Part shown: piece after piece, positions 25,307 to 34,334 of the stretch | How positions within the stretch are numbered: the first letter of the stretch is position 1 | Layout of the letters: every line of letters starts with the position of its first letter | NCBI GenBank assembly: GCA_017501255.1 | Contig: JAFVXE010000028.1 | Coordinates: 124,001-188,000, forward strand | DNA: 64,000 nucleotides | Direction: 5' to 3' | Source of the DNA: Clostridia bacterium | Lineage (GTDB): Bacteria; Bacillota; Clostridia; Christensenellales; Aristaeellaceae | Translations under genes and position numbers: made by a program | The notes under the pieces: generated by a model | The model's input: the letters and a program-made list of their open reading frames with translations, nothing else | What the model was told of the DNA's origin: nothing | Database searches by the model: none

Positions 25307-26365
25307 TTATTGCGGCGTTACTTGCAGCAGAACGGGGTTATGATCGCTGTTTTGGAAGTTCAGGTCAATGGTCTCCACATGATTGACCTTCAGATTGTCC
25401 GAGACAATAAAGCCGTCGATGACGAAAAACTGCGTGGCGCTGCGGTCGCCGGAGTAGGGTTTGCTCAGGCTGCGGCAGGTGGGGTTACCAGCATCATATA
25501 CATAGCTGAGCCCTTCGGGAAGTTCCATCAGCAAACCGGGTTGCCAGCCGTCGGGTTCCACGCTGGGCATCTCCGGTGCATCCGGGAAGGCTTGATTGAA
25601 ATCGCCGCCGGCGATCACATAGTTCCCCTTTTCCAACTCTGCCAGAAGGAGCTGAAGCAGCTGATTGGTCTGAGCAACCTTGCCCTCGCCATCATCATAG
25701 GCTTCCAGATGCAGGTTCACCAGCACCAGTTCCTTGTCCGAGTCCTTCATGGGAATGCGTTCCACAAGCAGGCAACGCTTCAGATTAGCCACACGCACCG
25801 GCCACTCAAAGGGTACGGGCAAGCTGACCCGGACTGCATTTTGCACATTCAGTTCCGTCAGGGTGACCAGTCCGCTTTCCACTTTGCCGATGGGCGGCCA
25901 GGGAAAGGGCACAAAGGCGCATTTGTAGTTGTAAGCCATGGCGGCGTTCATGGCAAGGCCTCGGCGATAGTATTCCTTCTGATTGGTACCGAAGGAACGG
26001 GTGGAGTCCTCGTCCACCTCCTGCAAGAAGATTACCTGTGCATCAAAGGTATCCAGCGCTCCAAGAATGCTGGACATATTGCTGCGCACGCTCTTCTCGC
26101 TGTCCGGGCGGACGTTCTTGCCGCCGTCCATCACAAAGTCCTGGGTCCGGTCCAGTCCCGCATAGCCGGTGTTGAAGGTAACCACGGTCAGCATTTCGCC
26201 GACGGCAGGCTCCTCTTTCAGGGCCGCTTCTGTCACCGTGACGGTTTCGGTGGCATCGGGATTGTACTCGGTCAGGCTCAGGTATCCCACCAGCCCTGCT
26301 GCCGCCAGCAGCACCAAAGCAACAACGATGCCCAGCAGCTTGAATAATCCTTTGAACAGTTTCAT
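25307..26365 (-). CDS. Membrane-anchored endonuclease/exonuclease/phosphatase-family protein
   Basis: The protein has 352 residues with AAAGGAGG upstream. An N-terminal membrane anchor (~8-30) is followed by an EEP fold: VVTFNTGYAG, VIFLQEVDEDS (metal-binding Glu), LVNLHLEA, IAGGDFNQAF and the final SDHNPVLL with the catalytic Asp-His. The domain likely faces outside. The family includes phosphatases, sphingomyelinases and nucleases; the substrate is unknown. It follows rodA in the same direction. Confidence 0.85.
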   Translation of the reverse strand: MKLFKGLFKLLGIVVALVLLAAAGLVGYLSLTEYNPDATETVTVTEAALKEEPAVGEMLTVVTFNTGYAGLDRTQDFVMDGGKNVRPDSEKSVRSNMSSILGALDTFDAQVIFLQEVDEDSTRSFGTNQKEYYRRGLAMNAAMAYNYKCAFVPFPWPPIGKVESGLVTLTELNVQNAVRVSLPVPFEWPVRVANLKRCLLVERIPMKDSDKELVLVNLHLEAYDDGEGKVAQTNQLLQLLLAELEKGNYVIAGGDFNQAFPDAPEMPSVEPDGWQPGLLMELPEGLSYVYDAGNPTCRSLSKPYSGDRSATQFFVIDGFIVSDNLKVNHVETIDLNFQNSDHNPVLLQVTPQ

Positions 26366-26404
26366 GGTCGAATGCCTCCTTTGTGAATGGGGTATTTCCC
26401 CGGG

Positions 26405-27610
26405 CTATTCACCCCTGCGGAAGTAGCGCCCCCGGGCGCTGATTTGCGGGTTATAGCCTGAGATGTGGGTGATACTTCTGTTGCGCACCACGTTGAGCAC
26501 CAGACCGATGCCCAGCATATTGGTGAGCAGGTTACTGCCGCCGTAGCTGAGGAACGGCAACGGGATACCGGTAACCGGCATCAGGCCGGTGGTCATGCCT
26601 ACATTCTCCAGCACATGGAACAGCATCATGGCCATGATGCCGATAATGCACTGCTGACCAAACCGGTTGTGGGTGTACATGGCCAGATACAGCATACGCA
26701 GGATGATGGCCAGATAGGTGAGCACCACCAGCGCACAGCCCACAAAACCGAAGGCCTCGCCAATGGTGGAGAAGATAAAGTCCGTCCAGTCCTCAGGCAC
26801 ATAGTCCAGCTGGCTGAAACTGCCCTGCACAAAGGTACCGATGCCGTTCAGGCCGCCGGAACCGATGGCGATCTTGGACTGGGTAACCTGATAGCTGGCG
26901 TTTTCGTCCACAGCCGGGTTGAAAAAGCTGAGGATACGCATCAGGCGGTAACTGTCGGAACCGCTGGAAATGGTGTAGCCGATCAACAGACCAATGCCGG
27001 TTGCTGCCACCACCACCACACCTGCAATGATCTGGTAGCGGATGCCGCCAAAGAACATCATCACAGCGAATACGAACACCATAACGATAACCGAACCCAT
27101 TTCGCCCTGAGCCAGGGTGAGCAGCCACGGGAAGCCCACCAGCATGGCAATGCGGATGAATTCCTTGGGGGTACCCATGGGGTTGTTGGTATTCTCCAGA
27201 TACTTGGCGGTAACCACGATACAGGCCAGTTTCACAAACTCGGAAGGCTGCAGCGTGTAACCCCAGATAATGTCGATCCAAGCCTTCACGCCGGCCGCTT
27301 CACCAGCCAGCGCCACGCCCAAAAGGCCGCAAGCGCCGATATAGATCAGCATACTGTAGCGACGGATCAGTTCGTAGGGAATGGCCATCATCACGCCTAC
27401 AGCCACCATGGATACAAAGAAGAAGATACCCTGACGCTGTCCATAATAGGACGAGACAATATAGTTCAGAAGGGTATCCTCCGCCTCGGATGAGGTGGAG
27501 AAGGTGGCGACGGATACGGCCAGCACGCCAAAGGCAGCCAGACCGAATACCAGCAGGATCAGCACCCAGTCGGTATGGGCACGGGAATGCCGGGATTCAC
27601 CAACTCTCAT
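26405..27610 (-). CDS. rodA: Peptidoglycan polymerase RodA (SEDS family)
   Basis: The protein has 401 residues and about ten membrane helices. Characteristic parts are ITAKYLE-like VVTAKYLENTNNP, AQGEMGSVIVMVFVFAVMMFFGG, SQSKIAIGSGGLNGIG-like QSKIAIGSGGLNGIG and GMTTGLMPVTGIPLPFLSYGGSNLLTNMLGIG near the C terminus. RodA polymerises glycan strands together with the class B PBP encoded two genes upstream. It lies 18 bases after minD. Confidence 0.95.
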   Translation of the reverse strand: MRVGESRHSRAHTDWVLILLVFGLAAFGVLAVSVATFSTSSEAEDTLLNYIVSSYYGQRQGIFFFVSMVAVGVMMAIPYELIRRYSMLIYIGACGLLGVALAGEAAGVKAWIDIIWGYTLQPSEFVKLACIVVTAKYLENTNNPMGTPKEFIRIAMLVGFPWLLTLAQGEMGSVIVMVFVFAVMMFFGGIRYQIIAGVVVVAATGIGLLIGYTISSGSDSYRLMRILSFFNPAVDENASYQVTQSKIAIGSGGLNGIGTFVQGSFSQLDYVPEDWTDFIFSTIGEAFGFVGCALVVLTYLAIILRMLYLAMYTHNRFGQQCIIGIMAMMLFHVLENVGMTTGLMPVTGIPLPFLSYGGSNLLTNMLGIGLVLNVVRNRSITHISGYNPQISARGRYFRRGE

Positions 27611-27628
27611 GAAATCCAGGTTCCTCCT

Positions 27629-28399
27629 TTATTTCTTGAAAAACCATCTGCGCTTTTTGGTAATTTCCGGAAGGGGCACATACTCGCCCAGGAAACGGCG
27701 GCAGATGCGTTCCACAGCCTGGGATGCAGGGCAATCCTGCATCATGAAGCTTTCGTGGCGGCTCAGCGCCGTCTGCACAGCAGGATCTTCTGGAATGTAA
27801 CCCAACAGCGGCACATCCAGCGTATTGGCAACCGTCTGCGGGCTATAGCATTCCCCGCTGGCTACACGTTCCACTGGCAGACGGTTCACCACCAGCATGG
27901 GCCGGGGCTTTTTCTTTTCATCCAAAAGCGCCAAAACCCGCTCCGCATTCCGCATGGCCACATCATCCGGCGTGGTGACAAGAATGTTGAAATCAGCGGC
28001 GGGCAACAGATTCTTCACGCCACGCTCCAGACCGGCGGGCGCATCGATGAGCACATAGCCGGCTTTCTTCTTCAGCTTGTTCACGATGCGCTGGAAGGTT
28101 TCGCTGTCCAGATCCTTGGAAGTACCATTCTGGGCAGCCGGCAGCAGGCTCAGGTTTTCCAGTTCATGATGCTGAAGCAGCGCATATTTCAGCTTGCAGT
28201 CCTTGCGGGCCACATCCAGCACATCGAAAATCACGCTGTTTTCCATGCCCAGAAGCAGATCCAGATCCCGAAGCCCGATATCCGCATCCACGCAGCAGCA
28301 TTTCAGGTTCTTGCGTGCCAGCGCCATGCCCAGCGAAGCGGCGAGCATGGTTTTCCCCACGCCGCCCTTGCCGGAGAGAATCAACCAGGATTGGCTCAT
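27629..28399 (-). CDS. minD: MinD-like septum-site ATPase
   Basis: The protein has 256 residues. The deviant Walker A is GKGGVGKTMLA, followed by DADIGLRDLDLLLGMEN, VLIDAPAGLERG and VVNRLP, all typical of MinD. The C terminus (PEITKKRRWFFKK) is basic and aromatic and could be the membrane-targeting helix. MinD positions division inhibitors or polar proteins. Neither minC nor minE is seen in this operon. GAAAGGAG lies upstream. A flagellar FlhG-like role is less likely given the location. Confidence 0.88.
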   Translation of the reverse strand: MSQSWLILSGKGGVGKTMLAASLGMALARKNLKCCCVDADIGLRDLDLLLGMENSVIFDVLDVARKDCKLKYALLQHHELENLSLLPAAQNGTSKDLDSETFQRIVNKLKKKAGYVLIDAPAGLERGVKNLLPAADFNILVTTPDDVAMRNAERVLALLDEKKKPRPMLVVNRLPVERVASGECYSPQTVANTLDVPLLGYIPEDPAVQTALSRHESFMMQDCPASQAVERICRRFLGEYVPLPEITKKRRWFFKK

Positions 28400-28419
28400 T
28401 GGTATAGCTCCTTTCAGTA

Positions 28420-31035
28420 TCAGGGGGCCAGCATATTGCCGGCAGGGAAGATCACATCAATGGAACGGAGGGTCTTCTGGTCCATATACCAGCCCACAAA
28501 TTCACGGGCAGCCATGCTGGCTTCACCGCCGGAGTAACCGCTGGGAATGAACACAACCACAGCGATCTCCGGGTCTTCCTTGGGGGCCAGCATAACGAAC
28601 CATGCGTTGTTTTCCAAATCGATGGTGGTAACCTCAGCCGTTCCCGTTTTCGCGCATACATCATTCCGGTATGCCCAGCTGCGGAAGTACTTGGCAGCGG
28701 TACCGCTCTCGTCCACAACGCCCTCCATGCCTGCCAGAATGTAGGAAAGGTATTCCTCCACCTTCTGGCGCTGTTCCGGGGACCCCTCGCCGAAATCGTG
28801 CATGAGTACCGGGGTGCGCTGGCTGATGATATCGCCTTCCGGAGAGGTGATGGAGTCCACCAGCATCAGGTTGTACACCTTACCACCATTGCCCAGCGCT
28901 GCAACATAGCGGCTGACAGCGGCGGGCGTGAGCACGGTGATGGACTGGCCGATGGCAACCTGAATGGTCTGGCCACCGCCCCACTTGATATCGTTGAGGT
29001 AGTTGTAGGTATCGCCGATAACGGCCTGCAAGTAGACCATTTCACGGCTCATATTGAGTTCTTCCATCAAGATCGGGCGCATGGACACGACCCATTCACC
29101 CTGATTGGTGTTGACAGCCATATCCATCAGCCGCTTCACGCAACGGTTCAGACGCTCTTCGTCATAGGTAATATTGCGGCTGGCGCCCTGATTGCGCAGG
29201 TGCTTCTTGATGGAGTTGAACACGATGATGGGAACAGCCGTATCCTGAGAGGCTTCGTCCATGGGCTTGTCCGGGTCGTACAAACTGGTCTGGTTGCCCA
29301 CCACGCTGCGCTCCTCGCCGGGCAGGTCCACACCGGTCTTGCTGGTGAGGCCAAACTCGGCAGCATATTGGTACATACGGGTTTCGCCCAGACGGTGGCC
29401 CAGCGTATAGAAGAAATAGTTACAGCTGTTGGAAAGCCCCTGCACAATGGTCTGGTGCTGATGCGTGTAACGCTGGGATTCGGAAATCCAACACTTGGGG
29501 GCCGTGGAAATATCCGTGGTGTACTGGAGGAAATAGCCGCCATCGTTGATGGTTTCATTGGGCAAAAGTTCGCCCTCCATCATGGCGCCCAGCGAGGATA
29601 CCATCTTGAAAATGGAACCCGGGGTGCCTCGGGCATGGATGTTGTAATTCATCAGTACATTGCGGCTATCCATCAGAATAGGGGCGCTGGCATCGCCGCC
29701 CGCCACAAGGGCGTTCAGGTCAAAGGTGGGATAGTTGGCCATGGCCAGCACCCGGCCTTCCATATCAATGACCATCATGGCAGCACGCTCTGCAAGGGAT
29801 AGCGGGTATTTCTCCCAATTCCGGTTCTCAATGTCCACCTTGTTGGAGTTGAGCCAGTTGGCGTCCATCAGCTTGCCTTCCTGCACGCTGCGGGTGGAGG
29901 CCACATTCTCCGCCAGGGCACGCTCGGCCTGTTGCTGATAGCTGGCACGGATGGTCAGCTTCACATTGTTGCCGTCCTCCGGTTCGGTATAGCTGAGTTC
30001 CCGGGTGATCTTACCCACACGGTCACGCTCCACCACCCGGTAGCCCTGGCGCAAATCGCTGTTCTGGGTCAACCAGTCCTCCATGGAGGCTTCCACGCCG
30101 TCCACGCCGATGGTATCGGAAAACTTGTAACCCTTGGGCTTCAATTCCAGCCACTTGGCGGTGGAAGGAATAGCGCCCATATAGCCGATCACCTGCGCAG
30201 CCAGCGTGCTGCGGGGATAGACACGCTTGGTGCCAATGGCTACCTCCATACCGGGCAGCTGCATGGAACGGGTCTCGATGCGGATGACCGTCTCATAAGG
30301 CACATCCTCGGCAATGACGATGGGCTGGGAGTTGAACAGGTTCATCTGCATTTCTGAGTAAACCGCCAGCACCTTGAGCATGGTTTCCTCGTCCATGATG
30401 ATGGCGTCCACATAGGTTTTGCCGGCCTCCTGCGCTGCCAGCCGCTCTGCTTCCAACTCCTGCTGGGAATTGACGATTTTGTAGCGGCTCTTGAGCTTGA
30501 CCATGGCATCGCCGGCGGTGGGCACGCTGGTAACGGTGAAGTAGTTGTTGCTGCGCCACTGGTTTTCACGGGTCTGCAAAACCGCTTCGCTGACGCCGCT
30601 GCCGAAGTTGAACTCCCAGTTGCCGGTGTTTTCGTTGCGCTGGATGACAAACTCCACATTCAGTTCATTGCCGCCCATTTCGATAATTTCGATGGTATCC
30701 ACAATGGACTGGGTGAAATCGGCGTATTCCTGCTGGCTGTTCTGGCTGGCGTCACGGTAAAAGGTGACATTGTAAATGGGTTCGTCCATTGCCAGAATGA
30801 CCGCATCCGCATCGGTAATCATGCCGCGGCTGCCACGGAGGGTAATGGTGGTGGTACGCCTGGTTTCTGCACGTTCAGAATACTCATCGTTGGAGCGCAG
30901 CTGCAGATTGATCAGGCCGGAAAACAGATAGATAAAGATACCGGCCATAAGCACCAGCATGACGATGCAGCGGTTATTGATACTATAGGAATAGCCGTCG
31001 TTTTTTTGCGACTGAAAACGGATTTTTCGGGCCAT
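28420..31035 (-). CDS. mrdA: Class B penicillin-binding protein 2 (elongation transpeptidase)
   Basis: The protein has 871 residues from ATG 31035 (AAAGGAG five bases upstream). There is one N-terminal membrane helix (~24-44), then the dimerisation domain and the transpeptidase. The active-site motifs are GSIFKMV (SxxK), SNSCNYF (SxN) and AKTGTAEV (KTG). The family is usually 600-750 residues; the extra length is mainly in the N-terminal domain and between the SxN and KTG motifs. It crosslinks peptidoglycan with RodA and MreBCD during elongation. Confidence 0.94.
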   Translation of the reverse strand: MARKIRFQSQKNDGYSYSINNRCIVMLVLMAGIFIYLFSGLINLQLRSNDEYSERAETRRTTTITLRGSRGMITDADAVILAMDEPIYNVTFYRDASQNSQQEYADFTQSIVDTIEIIEMGGNELNVEFVIQRNENTGNWEFNFGSGVSEAVLQTRENQWRSNNYFTVTSVPTAGDAMVKLKSRYKIVNSQQELEAERLAAQEAGKTYVDAIIMDEETMLKVLAVYSEMQMNLFNSQPIVIAEDVPYETVIRIETRSMQLPGMEVAIGTKRVYPRSTLAAQVIGYMGAIPSTAKWLELKPKGYKFSDTIGVDGVEASMEDWLTQNSDLRQGYRVVERDRVGKITRELSYTEPEDGNNVKLTIRASYQQQAERALAENVASTRSVQEGKLMDANWLNSNKVDIENRNWEKYPLSLAERAAMMVIDMEGRVLAMANYPTFDLNALVAGGDASAPILMDSRNVLMNYNIHARGTPGSIFKMVSSLGAMMEGELLPNETINDGGYFLQYTTDISTAPKCWISESQRYTHQHQTIVQGLSNSCNYFFYTLGHRLGETRMYQYAAEFGLTSKTGVDLPGEERSVVGNQTSLYDPDKPMDEASQDTAVPIIVFNSIKKHLRNQGASRNITYDEERLNRCVKRLMDMAVNTNQGEWVVSMRPILMEELNMSREMVYLQAVIGDTYNYLNDIKWGGGQTIQVAIGQSITVLTPAAVSRYVAALGNGGKVYNLMLVDSITSPEGDIISQRTPVLMHDFGEGSPEQRQKVEEYLSYILAGMEGVVDESGTAAKYFRSWAYRNDVCAKTGTAEVTTIDLENNAWFVMLAPKEDPEIAVVVFIPSGYSGGEASMAAREFVGWYMDQKTLRSIDVIFPAGNMLAP

Positions 31036-31123
31036 AACTGCTCCTTTCATCAAATGATCAATCACGGTATCCGTGGCATTGGCAAGTCTCTCTTTTCATC
31101 CATCTTGGTTCGTTCATCCGCCG

Positions 31124-32440
31124 CTATCGCTTTTGCTTTCTTTCCAACCAGCAAAACAAAACAATACCGACAACACTGGTTGTTGTGAGCACGCTCCACA
31201 GCGCTGTCTGTGAATGATCAACCGTAAGCGGGGGCGTAGCAGGGAATGAAGTCTGTATCGCAGGAATCTGGGAATCTGTATCTGTGGCAGGGGCTGCCTC
31301 AAAAACAATGCGCACATATTGTTCTGTATAGTATGCAGCAACATCATCCGCGGACTTTTCACCAGAGGCTTCCGCAACCGTTTCGTTCGCTCCATACCAT
31401 GCCTTAGCTGCACCGATATTCGCATCCATTACAGGCGGTTGATAAAAGGCAGCAGTGTTCCCGCTGGCTGTAACTGCTCCTTTTCCCCCACCGATGGTGA
31501 AGGTATCATTATCCGACAGACAGATGCCATAACTGTTTTCAGTCATGCTTTCACCGGCAATACCGACTATATGACCCTTGGCAAAAGTTGACGAATTCCA
31601 CAGATAGATGCCCACGCTTTCCTTTGCACTATCTGCTTTCCCGATCAGTTGACTATCATCACTGGTGCTCGCCAGAGAGCCGGTGCTGACCCCCTGACTT
31701 ATCCCTGCATCGCTTTGCGCTTTTCCAGCTACACCCTTCACAACGCCGCCACGAATCACAAGCATATCAGAAACGCAGAGCCCACGGCTGATAGCACTAT
31801 CGCCACCAATCCCGATAAGCGTTCCTTTTTCATTCACAGTAACATTGCCGTTGAAGCACCAAACACCTGTGCTGAGATACTCCGCTTCATCAGCTACGGC
31901 AGACAGGCTACCGCCACTAACACTCAATTCTCCTTTATATAAATTGACGCCAATACTACGCTCAGGCCATACACCAGACGATGAACTGTCATCAACTGTT
32001 AATTCCCCTGTACTCTCTGCCGTGATGTTCAGATTGCCGGTGGTATAGATACCATAGGAATACTGGGCCGTTGTACCGGTATGCGATAGCAAATTGGTAT
32101 TAACCACCGTGATGCGGAGCGTTTCCAACTCGCTGTAAATAACAGCAGTGCTGCTTACACCGCTCACCTTTTCAGCAAAGAAAACACCTTCGCCTGTATA
32201 GGTAAAATCGTTCAGTAACAGCGTGTTGGTGGTGGGGTCGTAGGTTGCAGTGCCACTTGCCACATTGGGCATTATTGCATTAATGGCTTGGGTCAGATCA
32301 TCTTTATTCGCATCCGTCACTTGTACTGCGCCCACCCAGAGAGGATAGGATGAACCCGTTGCCAGCGCGATTCCCGACAGGGCTCCCGTCAACAGCCAAA
32401 AAATCAATAGTATACAGCAAATCAAATGCTTTCGGTTCAT
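31124..32440 (-). CDS. Membrane-anchored repeat surface protein
   Basis: The protein has 438 residues with a clear signal peptide (~1-27), an extracytoplasmic region, a Pro/Thr stalk (~395-412) and a C-terminal membrane helix with basic tail (~415-438). No LPxTG is seen. The body has short repeats of the form GIY...NLxITAxSTGxLTV, as in right-handed beta-helix or carbohydrate-binding surface proteins. GGAGGAGAT precedes the start. The codon and base composition is more A/T-rich than mreD and pbp2 on either side, so it looks inserted. Function unknown; adhesion or glycan binding is possible. Confidence 0.65.
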   Translation of the reverse strand: MNRKHLICCILLIFWLLTGALSGIALATGSSYPLWVGAVQVTDANKDDLTQAINAIMPNVASGTATYDPTTNTLLLNDFTYTGEGVFFAEKVSGVSSTAVIYSELETLRITVVNTNLLSHTGTTAQYSYGIYTTGNLNITAESTGELTVDDSSSSGVWPERSIGVNLYKGELSVSGGSLSAVADEAEYLSTGVWCFNGNVTVNEKGTLIGIGGDSAISRGLCVSDMLVIRGGVVKGVAGKAQSDAGISQGVSTGSLASTSDDSQLIGKADSAKESVGIYLWNSSTFAKGHIVGIAGESMTENSYGICLSDNDTFTIGGGKGAVTASGNTAAFYQPPVMDANIGAAKAWYGANETVAEASGEKSADDVAAYYTEQYVRIVFEAAPATDTDSQIPAIQTSFPATPPLTVDHSQTALWSVLTTTSVVGIVLFCWLERKQKR

Positions 32441-32504
32441 TCCGTATCTCCTCCCTCTTCTAAAGAATGTTACACTCTACCTTACCAACCGATACAAAGA
32501 GTTA

Positions 32505-33080
32505 TCAGGTCATTCCCTGATCCTGTTTCCGCTCCTTGTTTTCCCGGTTCTGGCGATAAATACCCAGATAGGCACGGATGGGGAACTGGAACACCGCTGC
32601 CAGCAGCATGGTGTACACGATATCCACCACTGCCCGCTGGATGTGTCCTGCATCCAGATCCACGCCGGTCAGGTAAATATAGATTACATGGATGAATTCA
32701 AAGACCAGAATGGCAACCATGGCGCACAGGGGCGTGCGCAAATGGGGATTCAGCTGCCGGGTATCCCGGCCCTGGGCACGGCGCTCCTCCAGCTTGCGCT
32801 CGCTCTTATCCGCAAAAGCCAGCGCACCCAGCATGGAGGACACCGGGTACAGCACCAGATTGAAAAACTGCATCCCTGCCAGCATGATTTCCATCAGGTA
32901 ACCGATGGCCAACGACATGATCAGCGTATAGAAGGGGCCGAAACCCACCGTGACCACGGCAATAAAGGCCAGTGCAATGTTGGGCGCCACATCCCACACG
33001 GAGATGTACTGGGCGGTGGTGGCCTGCAAAAGATAGGTCAGCAGCGTCAGCACCGCCAGTTTGAGGGTTCTGCTAATCAC
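32505..33080 (-). CDS. mreD: Rod shape-determining protein MreD
   Basis: The protein has 191 residues with a GTG start and GAGGAG upstream. It has five to six membrane helices, with the MreD-type opening (LLTYLLQATTAQYISVWDVAPNIALAFI) and GFGPFYTLIMSLAIGYLMEIM. A charged loop (~95-115) with KLEERRAQGRD separates the halves. It is three bases after mreC. Confidence 0.9.
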   Translation of the reverse strand: MISRTLKLAVLTLLTYLLQATTAQYISVWDVAPNIALAFIAVVTVGFGPFYTLIMSLAIGYLMEIMLAGMQFFNLVLYPVSSMLGALAFADKSERKLEERRAQGRDTRQLNPHLRTPLCAMVAILVFEFIHVIYIYLTGVDLDAGHIQRAVVDIVYTMLLAAVFQFPIRAYLGIYRQNRENKERKQDQGMT

Positions 33081-33083
33081 GCT

Positions 33084-34316
33084 TTACTCCTCCTCTACCG
33101 TCATATCCAGCGGGGGCGGGGTAGGCGTGGGGGTGTCGGTGGGGGCCAGGGTGAAGCCGTAGGTGCTCTCCTGCAAGCCGCCATCGGGCACCTGATACTC
33201 AAAGCTGACAGCGCCGCTGTCCGTAGCCACGGGGGCAGGGGTCACTTCCAGAGACGGCGTTTCACCGGGCATCAGGCTTTCGGTGGGGCCGGGCGTTTCC
33301 GTGGGTTCGGGCGTGGGGGCCAGCTGATAGAAATCGCTACCGATCTGGATGGTGGGAATGGGCGCAGCTGTATCCAGCGGTACCAGCGCCAGATTGGTAT
33401 CGACGGTGGACTGGCCTTCAATATCGCCTGCCGTGGGCTGGTAGCGCAGAACGATGACATACTCCACGTGCTCAAAGTCCGCCTGCGGCTCCACGACGAT
33501 ATACTGTTTGTTGGATTCCATGCCACGGGTGCTTTCCTTTACAGTGCCGATGGGAATGCCCTTGGGGAAAGACATACCCACACCGGAGGTAACCACCACA
33601 TCGCCGGGACGGGGCAGATGATCTTCCGGCAGATAGTACATCCGGCACATAGCCTTGCCATCAATACCCAGTGTACCGCGCACCGTACCCTGATCACGGG
33701 TGGAGGAAATGAGACCGGCAATGCTGGCCTCGCTGTCAATGATGGTACGCACCAGGCTCTTGGTGGCGGTCACATCGTAGGTGTAGCCCACCAGAGCGCC
33801 GTCCATGGTCACTGCCATGAACTCCTTCACGCCATCATTGCTGCCCTTGTTGATGGTGAAAACCGAGAAATAGTTGCCGGCTTCACGGCCGATGACCGTT
33901 GCCACCAGCGGGTTCATGCTTTCGTTGACGGAGATTTCGTCGTACAGGTTTTCGTATACGGACAGCTTGTACTGCAATTCATCCGCCAGCATGGCACGAT
34001 ATACCAGCTGCTCGTTTTCCTGACGCAGGTTGTTGTACTCCAGTTCCAGACGGGAGTAGAGCTTCAGCTGATATAGCCTGTCCACTGCCCAGTCCACCAC
34101 GGATGAAAAACCGCTCTGGGCAGGGGTGATGACTCGGGAAACAAGTTCATCGCCAAGCAGCAGGGTATCGTTGCCAAAAATGACACCGCCCAGATGCAAA
34201 CCAGCCAGACCAACCACCAGCAGCACAACCGTTGTGACCAGCACGCCCTTCAAAATACGGCGGCCCTTGCTGTCCTTGCTTCTGCGGCGTTCCGTTTTGG
34301 GTACCTTCATCCTCAT
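33084..34316 (-). CDS. mreC: Cell shape-determining protein MreC
   Basis: The protein has 410 residues. It has a cytoplasmic basic head, a membrane helix (~25-50) and a coiled coil (~80-110, LELEYNNLRQENEQL). Beta-domains follow (ATVIGREAGNYFSVFTINKGSNDGV, VVTSGVGMSFPKGIPIG), then a long C-terminal tail rich in Pro, Thr and Glu (~330-410). The tail is unusual in length and may extend into the wall. It organises the elongation complex between MreB and PBP2. GGAGG lies seven bases before the start. Confidence 0.94.
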   Translation of the reverse strand: MRMKVPKTERRRSKDSKGRRILKGVLVTTVVLLVVGLAGLHLGGVIFGNDTLLLGDELVSRVITPAQSGFSSVVDWAVDRLYQLKLYSRLELEYNNLRQENEQLVYRAMLADELQYKLSVYENLYDEISVNESMNPLVATVIGREAGNYFSVFTINKGSNDGVKEFMAVTMDGALVGYTYDVTATKSLVRTIIDSEASIAGLISSTRDQGTVRGTLGIDGKAMCRMYYLPEDHLPRPGDVVVTSGVGMSFPKGIPIGTVKESTRGMESNKQYIVVEPQADFEHVEYVIVLRYQPTAGDIEGQSTVDTNLALVPLDTAAPIPTIQIGSDFYQLAPTPEPTETPGPTESLMPGETPSLEVTPAPVATDSGAVSFEYQVPDGGLQESTYGFTLAPTDTPTPTPPPLDMTVEEE

Positions 34317-34334
34317 GCTGTATCCTCCGGAATG

